Shown here: positions 1-6,378 of the stretch, one piece after another
Layout: the number at the start of each line of letters is the position of its first letter
Numbering within the stretch: position 1 is the first letter of the stretch
From: JAWXBR01 sp034440235
GTDB lineage: Bacteria > Bacteroidota > Ignavibacteria > Kapaibacteriales > Kapaibacteriaceae
Assembly: GCA_034440235.1 (NCBI GenBank)
Contig: JAWXBR010000008.1
Span: forward strand, 1-36,698
Direction: 5' to 3'
Length of the DNA: 36,698 bases
Made by a program: the position numbers and the translations under genes
The notes under the pieces: generated by a model
Told to the model about the DNA's origin: nothing
Databases searched by the model: none
What the model saw: only the letters and a program-made list of their open reading frames with translations

Positions 1-48
1 GACGTGGGCCGTCTGGACCATCGCGACGTGGGCCGTCTGGACCATCGC
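1..48. repeat. 24-nt in-frame direct repeat in the rsmI tail
   Basis: Two perfect copies of a 24-nt unit (1-24 and 25-48) followed by a degenerate third start. On the minus strand each encodes an eight-residue RRDGPDGP-type unit. The array may continue beyond the left edge. Confidence 0.9.
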
Positions 49-1036
49 GACGTGGACCGCCTTGGCCCTCGCGGCGCGGTGCGCCCTGACGTTGCGGACG
101 TGATGGCCGCTGTTCTCGGTTTGGATCGTACGGGCGAGGCGTTGGTGCGTAGCCATTCACACCTGCGTTGTCGCGTGGTTGTTCGTCGTCGTAATTCGCT
201 TTTGGAGCTGGCCACGGTTTGGGGCTGTCACCCCTTGGTGGACGTCCCTGTGGTGGATGTTGTCCGCCGGGGCCGCCCCGTCGTTTCCCACCGCGCCCGC
301 GTCCTGAGTCATTAGTCTGCATATCGTCTATCATTGGTTGATGAGCGGCCGTGGTGCCTTGAATGCAAACCACGAACTCGCCTTTAAATGTTTTCTCTGT
401 GAATTTGGCCGATAATTCGGCAATCGTCCCGTAATGATGTGTCTCCGATGGCATCGTGAGGTTACAGCCCACGTATGCGCGCCGCTCAGGCATGATAGCT
501 GCGGCAGATGATAGCAATTGTCGTAGCCGGTAAGGGGCTTCAAGAAGGATGATTGTCCGCGGTTCTGAAGCAAGCTTTCGAAAATCTTCGAGCCGTTCTT
601 CTTCGACGCGTCTTACAAACCCTGCGAATAAAAATGCGCCACAATCAAAGCCGCTGCGAACTACGGCGGTAAGAATACTAGAGGCGCCAGGAACAACTTC
701 AATTCCTATGTCATGCGCCAAGCATCGTCGAATCAGAACCTGACCTGGATCGGCGAGCAGTGGCGTCCCAGCATCACTGACTAAAGCGACAACCGATCCA
801 CTACTAAGAAGGTCTAAAATCGATTGGACATCGGATGAGTCGGAGTGTTCATTTAGTTCTTGCAGTGGTTTTTGCAAGTCCAATAACCGCAGCAAACGCC
901 GCCCTTCCCGCTCCTCTTCACAAACAACTACGTCGGATGCACCGAGGGCTTTGATAGCCCTGAGGGTGATGTCGTCATCATTCCCAATGGGAATGGACAC
1001 AACTAAAAGTCGACCACTTGGCGCGACGTTGTTCAT
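1..1036 (-). CDS. rsmI: RsmI-like rRNA methyltransferase with Gly/Arg/Pro-rich tail (partial, 3' end off window)
   Basis: SAM-dependent tetrapyrrole-methylase-fold enzyme of the family that 2'-O-methylates C1402 of 16S rRNA. Seen: an N-terminal VVSIPIGNDDDITLRAI motif, the SAM-loop motif LVSDAGTPLLADPG, VVPGASS, then ILLEAPYRLRQLL and KGEFVVCIQG in the order expected for RsmI. The core is only about 225 residues. The usual AEDTR motif reads CEEER here. The frame then stays open without a stop from about 350 to base 1, coding a basic Gly/Arg/Pro-rich tail (GRGRGGKRRGGPGG and repeated RRDGPDGP) of at least 105 residues. The gene is therefore truncated by the window edge. Start is the ATG at 1036, 24 bases after the upstream gene's stop, and the only in-frame codons before it lead back to that stop. 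Family assignment is secure; the role of the tail is unknown, and RNA binding is only a guess. Confidence 0.85.
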   Translation of the reverse strand, partial: MNNVAPSGRLLVVSIPIGNDDDITLRAIKALGASDVVVCEEEREGRRLLRLLDLQKPLQELNEHSDSSDVQSILDLLSSGSVVALVSDAGTPLLADPGQVLIRRCLAHDIGIEVVPGASSILTAVVRSGFDCGAFLFAGFVRRVEEERLEDFRKLASEPRTIILLEAPYRLRQLLSSAAAIMPERRAYVGCNLTMPSETHHYGTIAELSAKFTEKTFKGEFVVCIQGTTAAHQPMIDDMQTNDSGRGRGGKRRGGPGGQHPPQGRPPRGDSPKPWPAPKANYDDEQPRDNAGVNGYAPTPRPYDPNREQRPSRPQRQGAPRREGQGGPRRDGPDGPRRDGPDGPR

Positions 1037-1060
1037 CAACTCAAACCAAGATACGCACGA

Positions 1061-1741
1061 TCAGCTCTTTTTCCACTTGATGGTACACCCAATAGCCTTG
1101 GTAAATGATGGCTCCGGCTTTTTTCCGGCGAGCAGGGCCTCGACAGCCTTATCTACAAACATTGGTCTTGCCGCCTGTTCTTCGTCCGGATCTTCATCAA
1201 TTGCGCCTATGTACTCAATCGAAAATCCGCGCGGTGTTCGCTGCAATACATACACATGGGGTGTTCGACGCGCACCATATGCCTTTGCAACACTTTGTGT
1301 TTCGTCGAAGAGATACGGAAACGTAAACTTTTTGTCAAGTGCACGTTGTTTCATGTGGTCGGGTGCATCGTCGGGCATCACGGACGGATCGTTCGAATTG
1401 ATAGCGACGACAGGAAAGCCCTTCTTCGAAAACTTTTCGTTGAGGGCAATAATGCGGTTTTCGTATTTGACGGAGTACGGACACGTGTTGCATGTGAACA
1501 CAAGGATGATACCTTTTGCTTCTGCATAGCTGGCGAGTCCTACACGCTTATCGTCGGTATTCTTTAGAATAAAGTCAGGTGCTGCATCTCCAACCTTTGC
1601 ACCTTCTGGTAGATCGATAGCCATTACTGGCATAAGGCCTAACGTCACTGCAAAGAGAAACGATACCATCGTTCCGATTCTCAAAGTGTTGGTTCCAACC
1701 GTTCGTTTTTTCATCGCAAGCGTTCGTTCGTGTTTTTTCAT
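1061..1741 (-). CDS. Exported thioredoxin-fold protein (peroxiredoxin-like subfamily)
   Basis: Probable periplasmic redox protein of 226 residues. A hydrophobic export segment (about residues 20-41, ending near PVMA) is followed by a thioredoxin/AhpC-TSA fold beginning VGDAAPDFIL. The dithiol motif is TCNTCPYS (Cys84, Cys87), and a cis-proline-like RRTPHVYVL segment lies further on. This CxxCPY layout and the ending CTIKWK fit the PRX-like1 group of thioredoxin-family proteins, often annotated redoxin; the substrate is unknown. The first ATG (1741) has a GAGAAG Shine-Dalgarno-like stretch about 8 bases upstream, whereas the internal Met10 has none, so the longer form is preferred. It lies between tlpA and rsmI, suggesting a shared envelope redox job with tlpA, which is inference. 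Confidence 0.8.
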   Translation of the reverse strand: MKKHERTLAMKKRTVGTNTLRIGTMVSFLFAVTLGLMPVMAIDLPEGAKVGDAAPDFILKNTDDKRVGLASYAEAKGIILVFTCNTCPYSVKYENRIIALNEKFSKKGFPVVAINSNDPSVMPDDAPDHMKQRALDKKFTFPYLFDETQSVAKAYGARRTPHVYVLQRTPRGFSIEYIGAIDEDPDEEQAARPMFVDKAVEALLAGKKPEPSFTKAIGCTIKWKKS

Positions 1742-1769
1742 AATTACTTCTCTGAGCTGATGTAACCGA

Positions 1770-1848
1770 CTACTTTTCTAACCCGATGAATTTGTCTACT
1801 TCTCCGAACCCGATGAATTTCTCTACTTCTCCGACCCGATGAATTTCT
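1770..1848. repeat. Triplicated 26-27-nt unit spanning the tlpA stop codon
   Basis: Three near-identical units (1770-1795, 1796-1822, 1823-1848). The right-hand unit is the last eight codons of tlpA; its TAG at 1823-1825 opens the next unit, and TAG recurs 27 bases later in the same frame at 1796-1798. The end of the gene including its stop has thus been copied downstream. Confidence 0.9.
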
Positions 1849-2344
1849 CTACTGTGAGCTTGAGTTCGTCAAATGTGAATTCCTTCTCGAAAAAACTTTT
1901 TCGAAGCCCCTTAACAATCAGCGTTGCCGGAATTGCGCCGCTCCATGAAGAGTCTATATCGTCTATTGCAACGGGCCACAACTGCAGCACTTCGGCCGTG
2001 AATCCACGTTTGGCTATGAAAGGTTCCAGCTTTGTTTCGCGGTCCTTCTTCGCATCTACGCTAACTAGCAGCACCTTCACTGGACTGTACGATTGCTCTT
2101 TTGATAAACGTTCGAAGTATGGGAGTTCGGCAACACATGGCTTGCACCACGTAGCCCAAAGATTTACGACATATGTTGTGTCGGACGGACGCTCTATGCG
2201 AGTCTGTAAATCCTGTACTGTAACGACTTCGATCGAAGCAACAGCGTTCTGAGCAACAGCGTTCTGAGCAAAAGCAACATGTGTTACAAGAACACTTAGG
2301 ATGCCGAAGAATAACAGACGCAATGTTTGGAGTTGGTTGGACAC
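1823..2344 (-). CDS. TlpA-like periplasmic thioredoxin
   Basis: TlpA/ResA-type disulfide reductase, expected in the periplasm. A hydrophobic signal peptide (residues 8-26, ending VAFA) precedes a thioredoxin domain with NLWATWCKPCVAELP, active Cys67 and Cys70, and the later segment AIPATLIV containing the cis-proline. Total 173 residues, normal for the family. Just after the predicted cleavage site a five-residue unit (QNAVA) is duplicated. The start is a GTG at 2344, 14 bases after the nuoL stop, with no strong ribosome site. The final residues KFIGSEK and the stop are part of the tandem repeat at 1770-1848. Likely roles are cytochrome maturation or general thiol reduction; no specific partner is visible. 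Confidence 0.85.
   Translation of the reverse strand: MSNQLQTLRLLFFGILSVLVTHVAFAQNAVAQNAVASIEVVTVQDLQTRIERPSDTTYVVNLWATWCKPCVAELPYFERLSKEQSYSPVKVLLVSVDAKKDRETKLEPFIAKRGFTAEVLQLWPVAIDDIDSSWSGAIPATLIVKGLRKSFFEKEFTFDELKLTVEKFIGSEK
2238..2267. repeat. 15-nt in-frame duplication near the TlpA signal cleavage site
   Basis: Two perfect 15-nt copies (2238-2252, 2253-2267) encode QNAVA twice, immediately after the export signal. In frame, so it lengthens the mature N-terminus by five residues. Confidence 0.9.
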
Positions 2345-2358
2345 AGGTACCGCGGACG

Positions 2359-4326
2359 TCAGCGTAGCATCGGGATTGTTACGAGAGCGATAAGCGTAAT
2401 AATGCCCACCATCATGAGGAGTGCATAGTTCTGTGCCACGCCACCTTGTAATCGACGAAGATTTTCTGCTGTGAAGCCAATAACTCGCGCAGAGCCATTA
2501 ACGATTCCATCGATAACACCGACGTCGATAAATTTCCACAGAAAGCTTCGCGACAAACCAACCACTGGCGCTACGATCGTGAAATGGTAGATCTCGTCGA
2601 TGTAGTATTTATTCCAGAGCAGTCGATAAATGCCGGACAGCTTTGCACCCAATACGCGTCCACGTTCAGTGCCTTTTCCGTAAATGCTTTGCGCCAGAAA
2701 GATCCCGGCAATTGCAATACACACACTCACTGTCATCAGAATAATTTCGAACGACGCCGACGGTTCTGCGTGATGCGCAATAAGTCCGACGCCAGTTGCG
2801 AAGATCGGCTCGAGCCACGACTCGAGAAGATTCGGGAAATGAATGACGTGTCCAATCACGTGCGGCATACCAAGGAACCCACCGAATGCCGAGAGAACTG
2901 CAAGAATGATGAGCGGAATTGTCATCGTTGCAGGCGACTCGTGCGGATGCAGATGATGCTGATCGAAGCGTTCCTCGCCATGGAATGTGAGCGATGTTAA
3001 ACGCCACATATAAAACGCAGTACAGAATGCTGCGAAGGCGCCAAGGCTCCATAGTAAGGGGCTGCCGTTGAGCCATGCAAACAACAGGATTTCATCTTTG
3101 GAGAAAAAGCCAGCGAAGAATGGAATGCCAGAGATTGCAAGCGTGCCGATTAAGAAAGTCTTGTACGTAATGGGCATGTGCTTTTTGAGTCCGCCCATCT
3201 TCTGAATATCCTGCTCATGGTGCATGCCGTGAATAACAGAGCCCGCACCTAGAAACAACAGCGCTTTGAAGAAGGCATGCGTCATTACATGAAACACACC
3301 TGCGGTAAATGCACCAACCCCTAGGGCAGTGAACATAAAACCCAGCTGCGAAACAGTCGAGTATGCAAGGACCTTCTTGATGTCGTTTTGCACAATGCCT
3401 ATTGTACCCGCGATCAATGCTGTAGAAATTCCAATGCCTGTAACGACAGCCATTGTTGTCGGAGATAGAGCAAACAGGACGTTCGTGCGAGCAATCAGGA
3501 AAATACCCGATGTGACCATGGTGGCGGCATGGATGAGGGCGGAAACGGGTGTCGGGCCCGCCATTGCATCTGGGAGCCAAACGCTGAGAGGTATCTGTGC
3601 GCTTTTGCCCATACAGCCGAGGAATAACAGGAGCGTAATTATCGTAACTGCTGTGTCACCCGAAGCCCAGACCGTGGTTGCCTGACCATTAATAGCCAGG
3701 TAGTCGAGCGTCCCGAAAACATTAAACAACATGAACATCGCAAGCAGCACACCGAAGTCACCAATACGATTTACAATGAAGGCCTTCTTTGCAGCATCAC
3801 CCGTCCATGTAATCTCTGTGCCCGCGAACTTGCGATCGTACCAAAATCCAATGAGGAGATACGATGCGAGACCAACGCCTTCCCATCCAAGGAACGTGAG
3901 AAGGAAGTTGCTGGCAAGCACCAGATTCAACATCATGAAGACAAAGAGATTCAGATACGCAAAGAACCGTGGGAAGCCCTTGTCACCATGCATGTACCCA
4001 ATCGAGTACACATGAATGAGAAAGCCAACACCCGTAATGATGAGCGTAAACAGAATTGACAGCTGATCAATTTGATATGCGATGTCGACGGAAAAACTGC
4101 CTGTTGCAATCCACGAGTATAGTGTCACGATGAACGTACGATGTTCGGGGTCGTTATGAACGAGTTGCATGAACACTGTAATGGCAACACAGAACGAGGC
4201 TAGAATGGCTCCGCTACCAATGATGCCAATGAGTTTCTCGTTGGCAATGCGTTTGCCAAACAGCCCAATGATTAAGAAGCCGATGAGTGGAAAGAGCAGT
4301 ATCAGTGCTGCGTAGTTGGGCGTCAT
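2359..4326 (-). CDS. nuoL: NADH-quinone oxidoreductase subunit L
   Basis: Membrane subunit of respiratory complex I, an antiporter-like proton-pumping module distal in the membrane arm. The 655-residue length is typical of full NuoL and includes the C-terminal lateral-helix region, unlike the shorter NuoM/NuoN. Seen: TM5 glutamate motif LGWEGVGLASYLLIG (Glu149), GKSAQIPLSVWLPDAMAGPT (Lys241), then SALIHAATMVTSG and the TM12 lysine motif GFFSKDEILL. All key charged residues are present. Its ATG overlaps the upstream amidotransferase stop by four bases (ATGA). No nuoM, nuoN, nuoK or nuoJ gene is adjacent: upstream is an amidotransferase, downstream tlpA. It is thus separated from any nuo operon within this window. 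Confidence 0.95.
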   Translation of the reverse strand: MTPNYAALILLFPLIGFLIIGLFGKRIANEKLIGIIGSGAILASFCVAITVFMQLVHNDPEHRTFIVTLYSWIATGSFSVDIAYQIDQLSILFTLIITGVGFLIHVYSIGYMHGDKGFPRFFAYLNLFVFMMLNLVLASNFLLTFLGWEGVGLASYLLIGFWYDRKFAGTEITWTGDAAKKAFIVNRIGDFGVLLAMFMLFNVFGTLDYLAINGQATTVWASGDTAVTIITLLLFLGCMGKSAQIPLSVWLPDAMAGPTPVSALIHAATMVTSGIFLIARTNVLFALSPTTMAVVTGIGISTALIAGTIGIVQNDIKKVLAYSTVSQLGFMFTALGVGAFTAGVFHVMTHAFFKALLFLGAGSVIHGMHHEQDIQKMGGLKKHMPITYKTFLIGTLAISGIPFFAGFFSKDEILLFAWLNGSPLLWSLGAFAAFCTAFYMWRLTSLTFHGEERFDQHHLHPHESPATMTIPLIILAVLSAFGGFLGMPHVIGHVIHFPNLLESWLEPIFATGVGLIAHHAEPSASFEIILMTVSVCIAIAGIFLAQSIYGKGTERGRVLGAKLSGIYRLLWNKYYIDEIYHFTIVAPVVGLSRSFLWKFIDVGVIDGIVNGSARVIGFTAENLRRLQGGVAQNYALLMMVGIITLIALVTIPMLR

Positions 4327-5231
4327 CCGAGTTCCGTTACTATGGATTCGAAATCCAGTTTCTCAATGTCCATTTGCACATGATGGAAATGGATGCGCAT
4401 CGTTTCGTCTACAACCATCATGCTATTGCGTTCTACCTTCATCCAGTCTGACCTGCGTGCCGTGAATGGTTCCGAAGCCACAACGATTGCGCTGGGCTTT
4501 CCATACGTCGGCTCCATCATACATGCTTCACCGCGGCAATGATACTCACGTCCGTGCATATAGTACAACGAGGCCGGCTGAACATTCGGGTTAGTCGTGT
4601 AACGCACAACAATAAGACTTGTACCGTTTGTGACAGCAAGGTTCAGGTATGAATGTGCGCGTACTTCAGCTTCTGTTAACAGCGTGCTTAGATCTTCGAA
4701 CATTTTGCCCATCGCGTACACCATCTCTTCGCAGGTAACATGTCCGTGTGGGTCTTTAACGTGGTTCAGAAACAGTCCGAACATATGCTCCGAATCTGTC
4801 GACCCCTGAATGGCATCGTAGGCGATGTCGTTCAGGTGACGCAGCAAGCGCCGACGAATCTGTTTGTATCCACCAAGAACACCGTTATGCATGAACATTA
4901 GCTGGCCACAAGCAAAAGGGTGCGAGTTTACTTCTTCTACCGTTAGACCTGGTGATGCCGCGCGAACGTGAGCGAACACACATGGCGAACTAATCTTACG
5001 TGCAAGGTTGCGAAGATTGCCATCGCTCCACGCAGGCTTGATACTTCTAAAAACGCACGGTTCGTTATCAAGCTGCGGCGCATACCATCCGATGCCGAAG
5101 CCGTCACCATTAACTGTAACCGACATTTCACCGGCGTTGAGGCTTTGTGCCGTAACGAGGGAAAATTTCGGTTTGTAAAGAAGGTCGTCCGCCAGTATCG
5201 GCGGACCTATGTAGGCAACGAAGCGGCACAT
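4323..5231 (-). CDS. Class II glutamine amidotransferase (YafJ/EgtC-like)
   Basis: N-terminal-nucleophile amidohydrolase. The protein starts MCRFVAYIGPP, so removal of Met exposes Cys2 as the catalytic nucleophile, as in class II glutamine amidotransferases. Further family motifs are DGFGIGWY (about residue 43), FAHVRAAS, NSHPFACGQLMFMHNG and GSTDSEHMF. There is no synthetase domain, so this is a stand-alone YafJ/EgtC-type enzyme of 302 residues; the amide acceptor cannot be told from sequence. It overlaps the nuoL start by four bases and begins 25 bases after the CADD-like gene, so the three are probably one transcript. Hercynine-pathway enzymes that would point to EgtC function are not seen nearby. 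Confidence 0.85.
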   Translation of the reverse strand: MCRFVAYIGPPILADDLLYKPKFSLVTAQSLNAGEMSVTVNGDGFGIGWYAPQLDNEPCVFRSIKPAWSDGNLRNLARKISSPCVFAHVRAASPGLTVEEVNSHPFACGQLMFMHNGVLGGYKQIRRRLLRHLNDIAYDAIQGSTDSEHMFGLFLNHVKDPHGHVTCEEMVYAMGKMFEDLSTLLTEAEVRAHSYLNLAVTNGTSLIVVRYTTNPNVQPASLYYMHGREYHCRGEACMMEPTYGKPSAIVVASEPFTARRSDWMKVERNSMMVVDETMRIHFHHVQMDIEKLDFESIVTELG

Positions 5232-5256
5232 AAAATGGGAATGTCCTAATGCCGCA

Positions 5257-5952
5257 TCAGTTCATCGACACCTTGTCGGTGGAGCACCAAGTGGTGTACA
5301 CACCATCAAGCAGAAGATTGAATGCATCGGCAGCTTCACGAGCTGCGTCGAGTGCAGTTTGCTTCTGCTCGTCGCTAAGACACATTTTAGCAAGTGCCTC
5401 GCGTGTTACAATGCGATGAATCTCGTCTGCATGTTCGTGAACCGCAAAAAACTCCAACGCCTGGCTGGCATCAACGCCATACCATTTTTTGAGTCCTTCG
5501 ATTTTTGTAGTCGATATTTCAGGAATCTGCGATTCGTACGCATACAATGCTGCAATGCCTTCAGAAGGATTGTCACGGCGAGCAAGTTCTTTTAGAATGC
5601 TAACCGAAGCACGTGTGTGCGGAAGGAAGCGACGTCCCGCTATTTCCTCGCGCTTCACGCCAAGACCCTCGGCGAAACGAAGCCAGAGTTCTGGGTGGTT
5701 GTTCGGACCGTGTTCTTCTTCCATGAGATTTTCGAGCAGCATCTGACGAATCTCGATGTCATCGCAGTTCGAATGCGTAGCACTCACGTACGTTGGGAAA
5801 GCAGCTACCTGATGGTAATACTCCTTGGCGTACTCGCGAAGCATGTCTATGGTAAGTGCTCCTTCGTTCCACATGATATAGAACGGATGTTGAAGCATGT
5901 GGCGATCGGTGACGATAGCGTCTAGGCGACGCAGAAACTCTTCAGTCGTCAT
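5257..5952 (-). CDS. CADD-family diiron protein, putative self-sacrificing pABA synthase
   Basis: 231-residue heme-oxygenase-like/TENA-PqqC-fold protein of the CADD folate-related family. Compared from memory with Chlamydia CADD, all known key residues appear with one constant offset of two: metal ligands Glu79, His86, Glu140, His172, Asp176 and His179, the tyrosine used as p-aminobenzoate precursor (Tyr25, in HPFYIMW) and the essential lysine (Lys150, in STTKIEGL). That strongly suggests oxygen-dependent pABA formation for folate from its own tyrosine. The start is the ATG at 5952 (MTTEEFLRRLD). The longer open frame to 6228 runs antisense through clpS and encodes nothing like the family. 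A promoter-like TATCTTTG lies at 5993-6000. It precedes the amidotransferase by 25 bases. Confidence 0.85.
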   Translation of the reverse strand: MTTEEFLRRLDAIVTDRHMLQHPFYIMWNEGALTIDMLREYAKEYYHQVAAFPTYVSATHSNCDDIEIRQMLLENLMEEEHGPNNHPELWLRFAEGLGVKREEIAGRRFLPHTRASVSILKELARRDNPSEGIAALYAYESQIPEISTTKIEGLKKWYGVDASQALEFFAVHEHADEIHRIVTREALAKMCLSDEQKQTALDAAREAADAFNLLLDGVYTTWCSTDKVSMN

Positions 5953-5992
5953 GACGTTTTCCAGAATGAGGTGTGAGCAGATAATAGGATGA

Positions 5993-6000
5993 CAAAGATA
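5993..6000 (-). promoter_or_regulatory. Candidate -7 promoter element for the CADD-like gene
   Basis: TATCTTTG on the minus strand matches the Bacteroidota -7 consensus TAnnTTTG exactly and would give a leader of about 35 nt before the ATG at 5952. No clear -33 TTTG was found at the usual distance. A similar TAAATTTG on the plus strand (6011-6018) could serve clpS but leaves only a very short leader. Confidence 0.35.
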
Positions 6001-6033
6001 GCTGTTTTCGTAAATTTGCGAGCGAAAGACACC

Positions 6034-6327
6034 ATGATTACTGAAGCACCATATCCGTTCGGTCAGGAAGACTCGCAGTTTGACGAGGAAGTAGCCGTTG
6101 CCGCACCCGTCCGGGTGCTGCTTTTTAACGACGAAGAGCACTCCTTCGACGAGGTCATTAACCAGATAATAGCCGCCACTCGCTGCTCCTACACCCTTGC
6201 AGAAGCCCTCACCTACGAGGTGCACCATCGAGGTAAGGCTATGGTGTTCGAGGGTGAAATCAACGATTGCCTGCAGGTTTCGACTATCCTCGAAGAAATA
6301 AGCCTTCAGACCCAGCTCGAGTTTTAA
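6034..6327 (+). CDS. clpS: ClpS-like adaptor of the Clp protease
   Basis: Adaptor that delivers N-end-rule substrates to ClpA/ClpC-ClpP in the cytoplasm. About 97 residues: a short acidic N-terminal arm, then the ClpS core beginning PVRVLLFNDEEHSFDEVI (the ND substrate-pocket region) and the conserved EVHHRGKAMVFEG motif. Start is taken as the ATG at 6034, which follows a GAGCGAAAG ribosome-site-like stretch; an upstream in-frame ATG at 5989 has no proper spacing and would place the start before the promoter-like elements. This is the only plus-strand gene here. It diverges from the CADD-like gene and converges on the TPR lipoprotein, so it is transcribed alone. The stop lies inside a CTCGAG-TTTTAA-CTCGAG palindrome that starts a repeat array. 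Confidence 0.85.
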   Translation: MITEAPYPFGQEDSQFDEEVAVAAPVRVLLFNDEEHSFDEVINQIIAATRCSYTLAEALTYEVHHRGKAMVFEGEINDCLQVSTILEEISLQTQLEF

Positions 6328-6363
6328 CTCGAGCGACCCTTGCTCGAGCGACCCTTGCTCGAG
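6316..6363. repeat. CTCGAG palindrome/15-nt repeat array at the clpS stop
   Basis: Four CTCGAG hexamers (6316, 6328, 6343, 6358). The first two flank the clpS TAA as an inverted repeat. From 6328 a 15-nt unit (CTCGAGCGACCCTTG) occurs twice plus a partial third. It fills the gap between the convergent ends of clpS and the TPR gene and could help end transcription, though no T-run follows. Confidence 0.85.
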
Positions 6364-6378
6364 CGGCGCCCTACACGA

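Noticed and set aside
1..48. CRISPR or mobile-element repeat
   Set aside because: The 24-nt units are contiguous and in frame within a coding tail.
4..315. Plus-strand open frame coding an Arg/Asp/Val-rich peptide
   Set aside because: It is the antisense of the low-complexity RsmI tail; the minus-strand frame is continuous with a recognised enzyme.
331..573. Minus-strand 80-residue frame
   Set aside because: Lies wholly inside rsmI in another frame and resembles nothing; rsmI motifs cover the same bases.
2666..3076. 136-residue minus-strand frame inside nuoL
   Set aside because: Out-of-frame shadow of nuoL without recognisable features.
5953..6228. N-terminal extension of the CADD-like frame
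   Set aside because: Runs antisense through clpS, has no family similarity and passes through the promoter-like region; the family start fits the ATG at 5952.
6316..6363. Cluster of CTCGAG sites as a cloning artefact
   Set aside because: The hexamers recur as part of a 15-nt genomic repeat that matches the pattern of other junction repeats here; no vector sequence is seen.
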